Made by a program: the position numbers and the translations under genes
Part shown: positions 1 to 11,388 of the stretch, one piece after another
Position numbering within the stretch: position 1 is the stretch's first letter
Layout: each line of letters begins with the position of its first letter
Source of the DNA: Trema orientale
Lineage: Eukaryota; Streptophyta; Magnoliopsida; Rosales; Cannabaceae
NCBI GenBank assembly: GCA_002914845.1
Contig: JXTC01000027.1
Coordinates: forward strand, 1,171,873-1,235,872
Direction: 5' to 3'
DNA: 64,000 bases
The notes under the pieces: generated by a model
Told to the model about the DNA's origin: nothing
Database searches by the model: none
Seen by the model: only the letters and a program-made list of their open reading frames with translations

Positions 1-1833
1 CATGTATATTTTGGATATTTGCTGAATTAATAAAATAACATTTTTCTATTTGAATTTGTATATAATTGGTATGTCTTTAAATATCAGAAAATTCCTGTTT
101 TATTTATGTGACCATAAATTTAGTATATAAGTGTTATATACATGAGGCTTAAATTTATGGATAATAAACTAAATATAGTCCGTAATAATTAATTAAAGTT
201 TGGGATCTTTAATTAAATATTATTGGTATAGTCCATTAACATTGAGAATGTAATAGTCTTATCCGGACTATTAATGTGTTGACATCACAATGGAGATACT
301 TTATATAATTCGATTATATAGGACTGGACCAGATATAATTTGAATCTCACATAAATTCCGTTAACTGTTGAGAGTTCAAATAATGTCACTAGATGATCAT
401 ATGTAAATCAATCTTAATCCTGAGTAGTTATAGACTCCTATTTATGACATTATATTCTTTGACATACTTGTTAAAGGTTTGTTTCGTAAACATATTGAAA
501 TACTTGTATCTTGGGATCATGATGAGATGAGTAGCTGGGAATGTAACTTACAGATATAGAATCCATTCTTTCTAGTAGGAAGCTAGAAAGATGATTCCCT
601 TGTGTATTGATTCAGGACTTGAACAGTTTGAGTACTCAATTTATAATAGATTTATAAATTAATTATTCATTAGAGAATCAATGGTACACAAGGATAAAGA
701 TGTAATTAAAGAAGTAAACGGAACTTGACCTAGCTCCAATTATGAATTGTCTATAGAGGATTGAACTACATGTAATGATTAAATCGATGGACTGCTCGTT
801 GTTTTCGAAGTAAATTAATTCTGTAACTTCAAGAGTGCAATTCTAGATTTTTAGTGGAGTAATACTGGAATTAATAAATTAGACAAATTAATTAAAGAGT
901 TTAATTAATTATCATAATTTATTGGAGCTTGAATTACAGGTCCATAGGTCCCCAATTCCACCTCTTACAAACACTATACTGGATATTACATTATTTCTGT
1001 TACTGCATACTTTGTCTAGATAAATAGTTTATCTATATGTAATTAATAATTATTATTAATTAATTAATTAGTTTAAATTTATGGAGGGATAAGTTTCCCA
1101 ACTTGTTTAAATTTTGAATTTAAAAATATCTAATTATCAGATAATTAGATATATAAAAATTGGGAAACTGACTGAAAGTGAAATAGTTATCTGCTAGTTT
1201 ATATATGTATATATATATTAATTAATTAGATTAAATAGATATATATATATATATATAAAAGTTTACGTTTTTTTATTAAAAAAAACCAACTTTACGTTTT
1301 ATAAAAGGAAAACTTACATTTCCTATTAAGGTTATGTTTTTTTTAAAAAAAAAAAAGTTATATATATATATTAATTTGATTAATATATTTATTTATTAAA
1401 TAATTTAATAAATATATATATATAAAGGAAACTCTAGCAGATAATAGAGATACACTACGTATTATTTTCTATAGAACCTCCATAAACTAGAGAGAAAAAA
1501 GAAGAGTATCTTCCTATTCTCTGTAGAATAACTCTTGCAATCTCATGTGTTGAGAAAATTGCAAGTGTCTAAAGTGTGAGTTTTAAGAAATTATACGCAA
1601 CGCCCATACGTTCATCCAGTTGTGCTTGAGGCTTGGATTGGAAGATCGTGGTTTAGAAGACAAAAAAACTATGATCCGTTGATAGGCTACAAGAGGTATG
1701 AGATCTATTCTCTTTGTATGTTCTTATTTACTATGAATTAATACTATGCACTCATATAGTCAATTGTTTTGAGAAAATTTTTGAATGTTCCTGGGCCAAT
1801 CTTCCGCTGCGAAAATCGTTTTTAAATCCAACA
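1..1833 (+). repeat. 5' LTR of the Copia element, left end cut by window
   Basis: Bases 1-123 match 7592-7714 and bases 1410-1833 match 8504-8927, so both ends of the LTR are paired. It ends in TCCAACA just before the primer binding site. A TATA-like run (tatatataaagg) at about 1414-1425 is a plausible LTR promoter. The interior is AT-rich with several A/T microsatellites (for example 1200-1258). Confidence 0.93.
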
Positions 1834-3554
1834 ATTGGTACCAGAGCGGTTATATGAGTATATAATATTAATTATATGTATGCATGAGTAGGTATTGCAT
1901 TATTTTTTATATGTATTTGATGATGAATGAATGAGTTATCATATGATAGATGTATGGTTAATATTTGGTCGTTAATTATATAGTTTCTTAGGTGTTAAAT
2001 TTTTTGCAATTTATTTTGATTAGATCAAAATATATAAACCCTAATTTTGGGTATAGGCGTTGTTGTATTTTTCTTTCTTTTTCCTTATAATATACAAAGA
2101 AGATGATAGAGATGTTTCCGCTTGGAGTCGACACGACAACCCAATGACCTCACAAGAAAAAAAAAGTTTCTTTTTAATATAATATATATATATTAATTTA
2201 TGTTATATATATAAATATATATAAGTAAACAAAAATGTTACGGTTTTAGTATATAAAAAAAACATTTTTTTTATTATATATAGTTAACATTTAATATTAA
2301 AAAAAAACTAATGGGCCCAGGCCCAAGCCCAAGCTCAGATAATTATTTAGATAATTTTATGGGTTAGGCAAGTTTTATGAAAACTATTTACAGGAATATC
2401 ATTTTTTATAAATATGATTTGTAAAAATATCAAAAGAAGAAAGGAGGCTCAAGAAGACAAGTAGATAGCTTTCAGGCTTGCGTGCTTTTAACTCTTTGTA
2501 ATTTTTATTATTTTATTAAGTTGTAATTTCCTAAGGGACCCGGCCAAATATCATTTTATTTTATTTTATTATTATATTATATGTGATATGTATAACATTA
2601 CCATGCATAATAACATGTCATTCATTATACCCACTCATAGTCATTTATGAATGGCATGCATACATGTTATATTCATGCTAAAATAATTTAGTTAGAATAT
2701 GACTAATTTAATTAGATTAAATAATTAAATAAGAATAAAAAATTGAATAATGTGATTTTTATTTAATAGTTAAATTTTGGTAATATCACACTTATTTAAT
2801 TTAGGCTATCCTTATTAATTAGATTAATTAGATTAGCCAAATTATTCCTATAATAATAAATTTAGATTTTTACAAAATCTAGTAATTTATTTAGGACCAA
2901 TTAGATTGGACTAATAAATTAACCTAGAAAATTATATTAGATATAATAACTAGGTTAAATAAAAACATTAGACGTTTATTAGTAAAAACACATAATATTT
3001 TAAAATAATGAGTGGGAGAGGGGTATATGACAATATATCCCACGGTCTCCATTATTAATTAAGCACTGTGAGATTTAATTAGTGCCTAGATACGCTTAGA
3101 TTTCGTCCTCTCTATGGAGGGTGTCCATTTAAATTAATAACAAGGCTTAATTTCTAAGAGATAGGATTTTAAAATGTATTTCAAAATTGATCTACCCTAC
3201 GGCAGCAATTTTGAGTTAAGTTACTAAAATCTGAAATAATGGGTCATATTAATGAGGATACAATTAAACTGTTAATAGTATCCTGACCATAAAACAGTAG
3301 TTAATAAATAAAAAAAATATGAGATATTTTGATGTTTTATTTATTAATTGAGAATGTCTCAATTCAATTAATAATTATGTGACCTATCCTACGACGGCAC
3401 CTAATTAGAGAAAATTGAATTACCGTGGAATTAGTAAATAAGTTTATGTGTTTACTTACTTGCATCATGCATCACGTTTACTATTCCGAATTCTTTGTGA
3501 TATTTATTTTCAAATATGTTGAATGTTATTTTATTTATTTAATTTCAGTAAACA
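1834..3554 (+). other. Copia 5' leader, non-coding
   Basis: About 1.7 kb of AT-rich DNA between the primer binding site and the gag start. No conserved coding frame is visible. It presumably contains the packaging leader of the element. Confidence 0.6.
1836..1850 (+). other. Primer binding site of the Copia element
   Basis: TGGTACCAGAGCGGT follows the LTR end by two bases and closely resembles the complement of the 3' end of plant initiator tRNA-Met (TGGTATCAGAGC in the usual Copia form). One internal T to C difference is visible. Confidence 0.85.
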
Positions 3555-6500
3555 TGTCAACCTCGAATCCTATTATCGCTTTACTCGTAAATGAAAAATT
3601 AACTGGAGCTAATTTTATCAAATGGAAAAGTAATATGAACATCGTGCTTGCTAGTGAAGACTAGAAGTTTGTGCTTACGGAGGAATGTCCTCCACAACCC
3701 GCCGCTAATGCTACTCGCGCTGCACGAGAAAGCTATGAAAAGTGGACTCATGTCAATAATAAAGCTCGCTGCTACATGTTAGCAGGCATGACTGACGTGC
3801 TTAGAGCTAAGCACGAAAGGATGAAGACTGCTTATGAGATAATGGAGTCGTCCGGGCCATGTTTGGGCAACAATCTGATCAATCTCGACATGACGCCATT
3901 ATAAAGGCTATGAATGCAAAGATGAAAAGAGAAACTCCAGTGAGAGATCATGTTTTGAACATGATCAATTACTTTGGAGAGGCTGAAGTTCACGGGACTA
4001 CAATCGATGACTGCACCCAAGTGAGTATGATTTTGGAATCACTCTCACCTGATTTTCTTCAGTTCAAGAGCAACTATGTTATGAACAAGTTGAATTATAC
4101 GATGACTCAACTGCTCAATGAATTGCAAACCTTTGAATCGATATCGAAAGATAAAGGTAAAGATGGTTCAGCAACTATTGCTGAAGCAAATATTGTAGAA
4201 GAGAATCCCTCTACCTCTAATAAAAATAAGAAGAGGAAGAACAAGGGTGCCTCTGGGTCTAAGCCTAAAAAGAGCAAGAAGGGCAACACAAGCACCAAGA
4301 AGAACAACTCCAAGGACAAAAAGCCTAAAGGAAAATATTTTCACTACGGAGTTGAAAGGCATTGAAAGAGAAACTGTAACAAGTATCTCTCCGAATTGAA
4401 AGAGAAGAAGAAAGGTAAATATGATTTACTTGTTTTAGAAGCTTATTTAGTGGAAGAAGATTTATTTGATATATCTCCCTGGATAGTTGATTCAGGAGCC
4501 ACTAATCATATTTGTTCTTCTTTTCAGATGCTTAGTTCTTCAAGGGAGCTTGCCGACGGGAAATTCACGATGAGAGTGGGCAATGGAGCCAAAATTTCGG
4601 CAAAAGCAGTAGGTGTCGTCCGTCTTCATTTTAGGAATAAATTTTTGTTATTGAACAATGTTTATTTTATTCCTGGTTTTCGTAGGAATTTGATTTCTAT
4701 TTCAAGACTATTTAAACAAATATTTGGTGTTTCTTTTCTTAATAATGAGATTATTATTTCTAAAAATGGTTTAAATATTTGTTCTGCAAAAATAGAGAAT
4801 GGACTTTACGTGTTAAGGCCGGACAAGCAATCACTACTTAATACCAAAATGTTTAAAGTAGAACATCTCAAATCTAAAAAGCAAAAAGTTTCTCGTGACG
4901 ACGATACATATCTTTGGCACCTTAGGTTAGAGTATATCAATCTATATAGGATAAATAGACTTGTAAAGGATGGTCCTTTAAGAAAGCTAAAAGTTGGCAC
5001 TCTACTAGTTTATGAATCTTGTTTAGAAGGGAAAATGACTAAGAGACATTTCTCAGTAAAGGGCAAAAGGGCGAAAAAATCGCTTGAGCTTATGGATAGC
5101 GATATATGTGGTCCATTGAATGTACAAGCAAGAGGCGGTTACGAATATTTTGTCACATTTACTGACGACTATTCAAGATATGGATACGTGTACCTAATGC
5201 AAAGAAAATCTGAACCCTTTGAAAAGTTCAAAAAATTCACAGCAGAAGCTGAAAAGCAATTAGGTAAGTCATTAAAAACTCTTCGATCAAATCGAGGAGG
5301 TGAATACCTTGATAATGAATTTAAGGATCACTTGTTGGAGAATGGCATCCTATCCCAACTCACAGCACCTGGAACACCACAACAGAATGGTGTTGCAAAA
5401 AAGAGAAATCGAACGTTGCTTGATATAGTTAGATCAATGATGAGCTACTCTTCTCTACTACTCTCATTCTGGGATTATGCACTTCAAACCGCTGTTTACA
5501 TTTTGTATATAGTACCTTCCAAATCTATCTAAAAGACACCTTTAGAGTTGTGGAATTGGCGTAAACCTAGTTTACGTCACATCCGCATATGGGGGTGCCT
5601 ATCACATATACTGAAAGGAAAGACTAGGAAGTTAGAACTACGTACAGAGGTTTGTTTATTTGTAGATTATCCAAAAGGCACAAGAAGAGGTTTGTTTTAT
5701 AGTCCTCAAGAGAAAAATGTATTTGTATCGACAAATGCCACTTTTCTTGAAAATGACTATATGACAAATTTCAAACCTCGAAGTAAAATTGTACTAGAGG
5801 AATTACTTTCTGATCAAATCAGACCACAACCAACAACAATTGTTGAACAATAAAATTATGAGACCACTATTCCAGATCAGAATACCTTGGCAACTCGACA
5901 TAGTGGGAGGGTTATTAGACCACCTGCTCGCTATAGGGAAGTTGGAGAAGCACATGTTGTTGTTTTTGATAGTAGCCAAGATGACCCATTGACATATAAG
6001 CATGCAATGGAAGATTCTGATAAGAAAAAATGGCAAGAGGCTATGAACCAAGAAATGGAATTCATGTATTCTAATTCTTTCTGGGAACTTGTAGATCCAC
6101 CTGAAGATGTCAGGTCCATTAGATGTAAATGGATCTATAAAAGAAAAGGAGGTGTGGATGGAAAAGTTGAAACGTTCAAGGCTAGGTTAGTGGCAAAGGG
6201 TTATATCCAAAAAAAGAGAGTTGATTATGAAGTGACTTTCTCGACAGTAGCCATACTCCATACATATCCTCTTATATATTACTACATGTTTAGACTATGA
6301 AATATGGCAAATGGATGTCAAGACAGCTTTTTTGAATGGCTATCTTGAAGAAAGCATCTATATGGTGTAACCAGAAGGTTTTGTAGCTAAAGGCCAAGAG
6401 CAGAAAGTCTGCAAGCTACTTAGGTCCATTTATGGACTTAAGCAAGCTTCAAGATCATGAAATCTAAGATATGATGAGACGATTAAATCTTATGGTTTCG

Positions 6501-7554
6501 ATCAAAATGTTGATGAACCTTGTATATACAAGTATATCAAAAATAATAAAGTGGTCTTCCTAGTTCTTTATGTAGATGATATTTTGCTCATTGGGAATGA
6601 TGTAGAAATATTATCTAATGTAAAGAAGTGGCTAGCCGAGCAATTCCAAATGAACGATTTGGGAAAAGTAAGTTATATCCTTGGGATCCAGATTATTCGA
6701 GATCGCAAGAACAGACTTTTGGCACTGTCTCAAGTATCTTATATTGATAAAGTGCTCATTTCTTTTCGATGCAAAACTCCAAGAAAGGACAGTTACTTTC
6801 TCGACATGGAGTTATCTTTTCCAAAGAGCAATGTCCCAAGACACCTCAAGAGGAAGAGGATATGAGATGGTTTCCTTATACATCTACAGTTGGCAGCCTT
6901 ATGTACGCTATGTTGTGTACTAGGCCTGACATATCCTACGCAGTAGGGATAGTCAGTCGTTTTCAATCAAATCCAGGATTAGATCACTGGATAGCGGTAA
7001 AGCATATTCTCAAGTATCTTAGAAGAACGAGAAATTATATGCTGGTTTATTCAAGTCAGGATTTGATTCCTGCTGGTTACACTGATTCTGATTTTCAATC
7101 AGACAAAGATACTCGAAAGTCGACGTCTGGGTCAGTGTTCACTCTTGGTGGTGGAGCCGTTGTCTGGAGAAGTATTAAACAATCCAGCACTGCAGATTCT
7201 ACTATGGAAGTAGAATACATAGCAGCTTGTGAAGCAGCTAAAGAAGCAGTTTGGCTCAGAAAGTTCTTTACTGATTTGGAAGCTGTTTCAAATATGGATA
7301 AGCCAATGACTTTATACTGCGACAACAGTGGAGCGGTGACGAATTCGAAAGAACCAAGAAGTCACAAGAGAGTAAAGCATATAGAGAGGAAGTATCATCT
7401 GATTAGAGAGATAGTACATCGAGGAGACGTGGCTGTTATAAAGATAGCATCCGAAAATAACATTGCTGATCCTTTTACAAAAATGCTTCCAGCGAAGACT
7501 TTTGAGAATCACTTGGAGGGTTTAGGATTGAGAGACATGTCTCACCTGCTTTAG
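3555..7554 (+). pseudogene. Copia gag-pol polyprotein, broken
   Basis: Gag starts at ATG 3555 (MSTSNPIIALL). In-frame stops occur at 3661 (TAG), 4363 (TGA), 5530 and 5851 (TAA), 6368 (TAA) and 6458 (TGA); frame changes lie near 3852, between about 6245 and 6310, and near 6765. Domains in order: gag with a basic tail; a zinc knuckle near 4336-4380 whose first two cysteines are tyrosines; protease with DSGATNH near 4488; integrase 4900-5530; reverse transcriptase with YVDD at 6569-6580; RNase H and tail to the stop at 7552-7554. In the integrase, the second catalytic aspartate is Asn (5290-5292) and the catalytic glutamate is Lys (5398-5400); the zinc-binding His and Cys in the N-terminal region are also changed. 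It is a clear pseudogene. Most of these changes are G-to-A or C-to-T type. Confidence 0.93.
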
Positions 7555-7568
7555 GGCAAGTAGGAGAT
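7555..7568 (+). other. Polypurine tract of the Copia element
   Basis: The purine-rich stretch ggcaagtaggagat directly precedes the TG of the 3' LTR and directly follows the pol stop codon. This is the usual place and composition of the plus-strand primer in Copia elements. Confidence 0.75.
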
Positions 7569-8927
7569 TGTTAGGGTTTATGCCCTAAAAGCATATATAT
7601 TTTGGATATTTGCTGAATTAATAAAATGACATTTTTCTATTTGAATTTGTACATAATTGATATGTCTTTAAATATCAAAAAATTCCTAGTTTATTTATGT
7701 GACCATAAATTTAGNNNNNNNNNNNNNNNNNNNNNNNNNNNNNNNNNNNNNNNNNNNNNNNNNNNNNNNNNNNNNNNNNNNNNNNNNNNNNNNNNNNNNN
7801 NNNNNNNNNNNNNNNNNNNNNNNNNNNNNNNNNNNNNNNNNNNNNNNNNNNNNNNNNNNNNNNNNNNNNNNNNNNNNNNNNNNNNNNNNNNNNNNNNNNN
7901 NNNNNNNNNNNNNNNNNNNNNNNNNNNNNNNNNNNNNNNNNNNNNNNNNNNNNNNNNNNNNNNNNNNNNNNNNNNNNNNNNNNNNNNNNNNNNNNNNNNN
8001 NNNNNNNNNNNNNNNNNNNNNNNNNNNNNNNNNNNNNNNNNNNNNNNNNNNNNNNNNNNNNNNNNNNNNNNNNNNNNNNNNNNNNNNNNNNNNNNNNNNN
8101 NNNNNNNNNNNNNNNNNNNNNNNNNNNNNNNNNNNNNNNNNNNNNNNNNNNNNNNNNNNNNNNNNNNNNNNNNNNNNNNNNNNNNNNNNNNNNNNNNNNN
8201 NNNNNNNNNNNNNNNNNNNNNNNNNNNNNNNNNNNNNNNNNNNNNNNNNNNNNNNNNNNNNNNNNNNNNNNNNNNNNNNNNNNNNNNNNNNNNNNNNNNN
8301 NNNNNNNNNNNNNNNNNNNNNNNNNNNNNNNNNNNNNNNNNNNNNNNNNNNNNNNNNNNNNNNNNNNNNNNNNNNNNNNNNNNNNNNNNNNNNNNNNNNN
8401 NNNNNNNNNNNNNNNNNNNNNNNNNNNNNNNNNNNNNNNNNNNNNNNNNNNNNNNNNNNNNNNNNNNNNNNNNNNNNNNNNNNNNNNNNNNNNNNNNNNN
8501 NNNAAATATATATATATATAAAGGAAACTCTAGCAGATAATAGAGATACACCAGGTATTATTTTCTAAAGAGTCTCCATAAATTCGAGAGAAAAAAAAAG
8601 TGTCTTCCTATTCTCTGTAGAATAACTCTTACAATCTCATGTGTTGAGAAAATTACAAGTATCCAAAGTGTGAGTTTTAAGAAATTATACGCAACATCCA
8701 CACGTTCATCCAGTTGTGTTTGAGGCTTGGATTGGAGGATCGTAGTTTAGAAGACAAAAAAGCTAGGATCCGCTAATAGGCTACAAGAGGTATTAGATCT
8801 ATTCTCTTTGTATGTACCTATTTGCTATGAATTAATACTATGCACTCATATAGTCAATTGTTTTGAGAAAATTTTTGAATATTCTTCGGCCAATTTTCCG
8901 CTGCGAAAATTATTTTTAAATCCAACA
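7569..8927 (+). repeat. 3' LTR of the Copia element, with assembly gap
   Basis: It begins TGTTAGGGTTTATGCCC and ends TCCAACA. The sequenced parts (7569-7714 and 8504-8927) align to the 5' LTR. By hand the last ~405 bases differ from the 5' copy at about 9% of sites, which indicates an old insertion. The centre is N. Confidence 0.93.
7715..8503. other. Assembly gap, 789 N
   Basis: A run of 789 N lies inside the 3' LTR. The matching stretch of the 5' LTR (124-1409) is about 1286 bases, so the gap is probably about 500 bases too short unless the 3' LTR has a real deletion. Confidence 0.98.
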
Positions 8928-11277
8928 AAGACCCACTTGACACCTTTAATTAAAAGCATCAAAGCTACTTTATCCTACTTTTCCCCCTTTCGAGGGATAG
9001 TTTATCATACAAATTAGTATTAAAAAGTTACCACCAATTTAAAATATTAAAATCCGGAAAAGGAAATTAAATTATCACTTAATATTCTTCAACCAAACAA
9101 CACGGTGTTAGTAGGGTTCCCTTTTGTGTCTTTCGGTGCGCACTTCGACTTATTTATTTATTGTTACCTTTTATTTTTTTAATTGTTTTATTACGTCTGT
9201 TAGTGTTAGTGGTTACTTTTTAATTTGAGGGTGCTTCTATTTCAAAGAACTTTAAGCTTTTATTCCATTTATGAAATAATAAAAAATAAAAAATGAGCTT
9301 TAAGCTTTTCGTAAAGAGTGTGAAACCTGAAAAGCATTCATATTTGGTAAACCTGAGCCAAATCATACGTTACAAGTTTGGTAATGGCCCTTCAAATAAG
9401 TCTAGCAATATTTATGATTCTATTTCTTTTTTTTTCCCTTCTCATCTTCTTTTAAAAAAGTATAATGATGTGAATTTTTCATAGAATTATTTCATTGCCA
9501 TGTACGCGTTGTTACTTTTAATTTTGTTGAAACCAAACAGCACGTTTGCTTTAATATAAGATACACACCATACTAAGATAAAAGAAGTCTTAATTGTCTT
9601 TGTTTTATAGTCAGTCAAATTGAGAAACATTATCCTTGGTGCTTCTAGTTTCTACTTGCCTTCACATTTGAAAAGTAATACATACGGTTGAATATTAGTT
9701 TCTACTTGCCTTCACATTTGAAAAGTAATACATACGGTTGAATATTGACCGATATGAGGCATGTTTGATATAGCTTTCAAAGATCTTTTGGAGCTCAAAA
9801 GTTACATTTGGGGGTTGTTTGGATGAATTGTCAGAAGATCTCTTTTTAATTAGAAAACCTTTAAAATGAAGCATGGATCTACTAGCTTTTATAAGAAGAT
9901 ACTAGGATTTTATGCAAAAATAATATCTTGAAGTACAATATTTTAGCAAATTTATACATATTTTTTGACTTATACAAAATTATATATTCGCATATAAATT
10001 GACTAACAAATGTCTCACTAAATACATAATCTGAATTGAGTACTTAAATCTGTTGACTCAACCACAATTTTATACATAGAACATATAAATTTACAAAGAT
10101 TTGAGATGTATAGGTATAATTTTACAGAAACTAAAAAACAAGATTAAAATTGCAAAAAAATCATATTCTTTATTATCGTCCTACAATGTACTAAATAAGT
10201 CATATTGTAAGACAACAGTACGTTAAGTCATAATACTAATTACATAGTCTGATGTAAGATAATTCTAGCAATAGTCCATTTCAACCTACCAAATCTGCCG
10301 TATACTATTTATTAGTTTTGGACAGTAAGTTAGACACCTCTTCAAGAAAAAGGGAAACGGAAACATATAAAATTGATAGAGATGGGCCCAAAACGTCAGT
10401 TTCTATCTGCTATAAGTCGTCATGATGGAAAAAATTCTAAAGCCATTTCAAACTTTTTTCGAAAGGAGATCATACATTTTTTCAATTTTAGTTTTAGTTT
10501 AGGGCTAATAGCACAATTAATGGTCCCTCAATTATTTAACTTATTGTAATTTGGTCCTCAAAATTTCAATTGTATAATTAAGGCTTTGAATTTTTTAATT
10601 TCTAGTTATTAGGTTTCTAAACTATCTAAATCGCAACTTCCTGTTAGCTTTTTGACATAAAACATATGTGAGAAATACGTGGTGATATTTAAATGTGTAT
10701 TTGAAAGATAAATTAGAAATTTCAAGCATTAAAATGAATAATTACATAATTTTTACAAAAATATTTACAGCTCCAAGAGCCCTAAAAATGCAAATTATTT
10801 TGTGATAAAAAAGAATTGGAGAAAAAAAGTTCATTATGTGATGGTTTTATACTTCTGAACTTTTTTTGGCACATCATTTAATTTTATTATCTTAATTCAT
10901 GTCCTGTACTCATATATATAAATATATATATTTTGAATAAAAGTCCGGAAATTTATTAAATCATATCGTCCAAAACATGAAAGATGGAAAGCGAGGAATA
11001 ACATCAATCCAGTACTCCAATATTATTCATATTTCGCATTAAAGTTTAAAAGAAAAATAAAAAGTAAAGTTCAACTTTTGAATGATTTTTTTTCGATTCC
11101 GGAGATGAATTTAGGACACCAAAATTAAAAGTGTTATAAATTCCCTAAACATATATATAAATAAAGTCAATCGGTTATATATATATATATACATTTTCTT
11201 GCCCTTTTTCTATTTTTGATGTTAAAGATTTTTTGCCTTTTTTATATTTTTAACTTCTCTTAGTCGTCCAATTTTCC
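8928..11277. other. Intergenic, upstream region of RLP1
   Basis: No gene seen. The stretch 9340-9690 is paralogous to 23290-23680 upstream of RLP2 (shared stretches such as gccatgtacgcgttgttact and ataaaagaagtcttaattg). A perfect 50-bp tandem duplication lies at 9647-9746. The stretch 10500-10640 resembles one end of a DNA transposon (agggctaatagcac...), but no partner end was found. The rest is AT-rich without clear structure. Confidence 0.6.
9647..9746 (+). repeat. Perfect 50-bp tandem duplication
   Basis: The unit agtttctacttgcc...gttgaatatt occurs twice head to tail with no difference. The paralogous region before RLP2 (about 23635-23680) has only one copy, so the duplication is specific to the RLP1 side. 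Confidence 0.95.
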
Positions 11278-11286
11278 TATATAAAG
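11278..11286 (+). promoter_or_regulatory. TATA box of RLP1
   Basis: TATATAAAG is followed by a leader that is nearly identical to the one after the same motif at 26594 before RLP2. A start of transcription some 25-35 bases downstream (about 11305-11320) would place the ATG at 11287 outside the mRNA and so favours the ATG at 11389. Confidence 0.6.
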
Positions 11287-11388
11287 ATGGACTGGAGTAA
11301 GGGGTACACAAACCACATGCACTGGCCATTCCATAGTTTCACTTTGATAAAGTGTACTCTTCCTTTTGAGTATAATTATTGTGATAGC

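Larger units (their letters stand above)
1..8927 (+). mobile_element. Ty1/copia LTR retrotransposon, old and inactive
   Basis: The order LTR, tRNA primer binding site, gag, protease, integrase, reverse transcriptase, RNase H, polypurine tract, LTR identifies a Copia-superfamily element (integrase before RT). The first roughly 23 bases of the 5' LTR lie outside the window, judged from the start of the 3' LTR at 7569. The 3' end closes with CA at 8927, followed by ordinary intergenic DNA. The LTRs are long for Copia, about 1.85 kb if the 5' copy is typical. The target-site duplication cannot be tested because the 5' flank is missing. The element carries stops, frameshifts and lost catalytic residues and should be non-autonomous. 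Lineage within Copia was not assigned. Confidence 0.95.

Noticed and set aside
7626..8568. Long frames across the N run
   Set aside because: They consist of unknown residues through the assembly gap; not coding.
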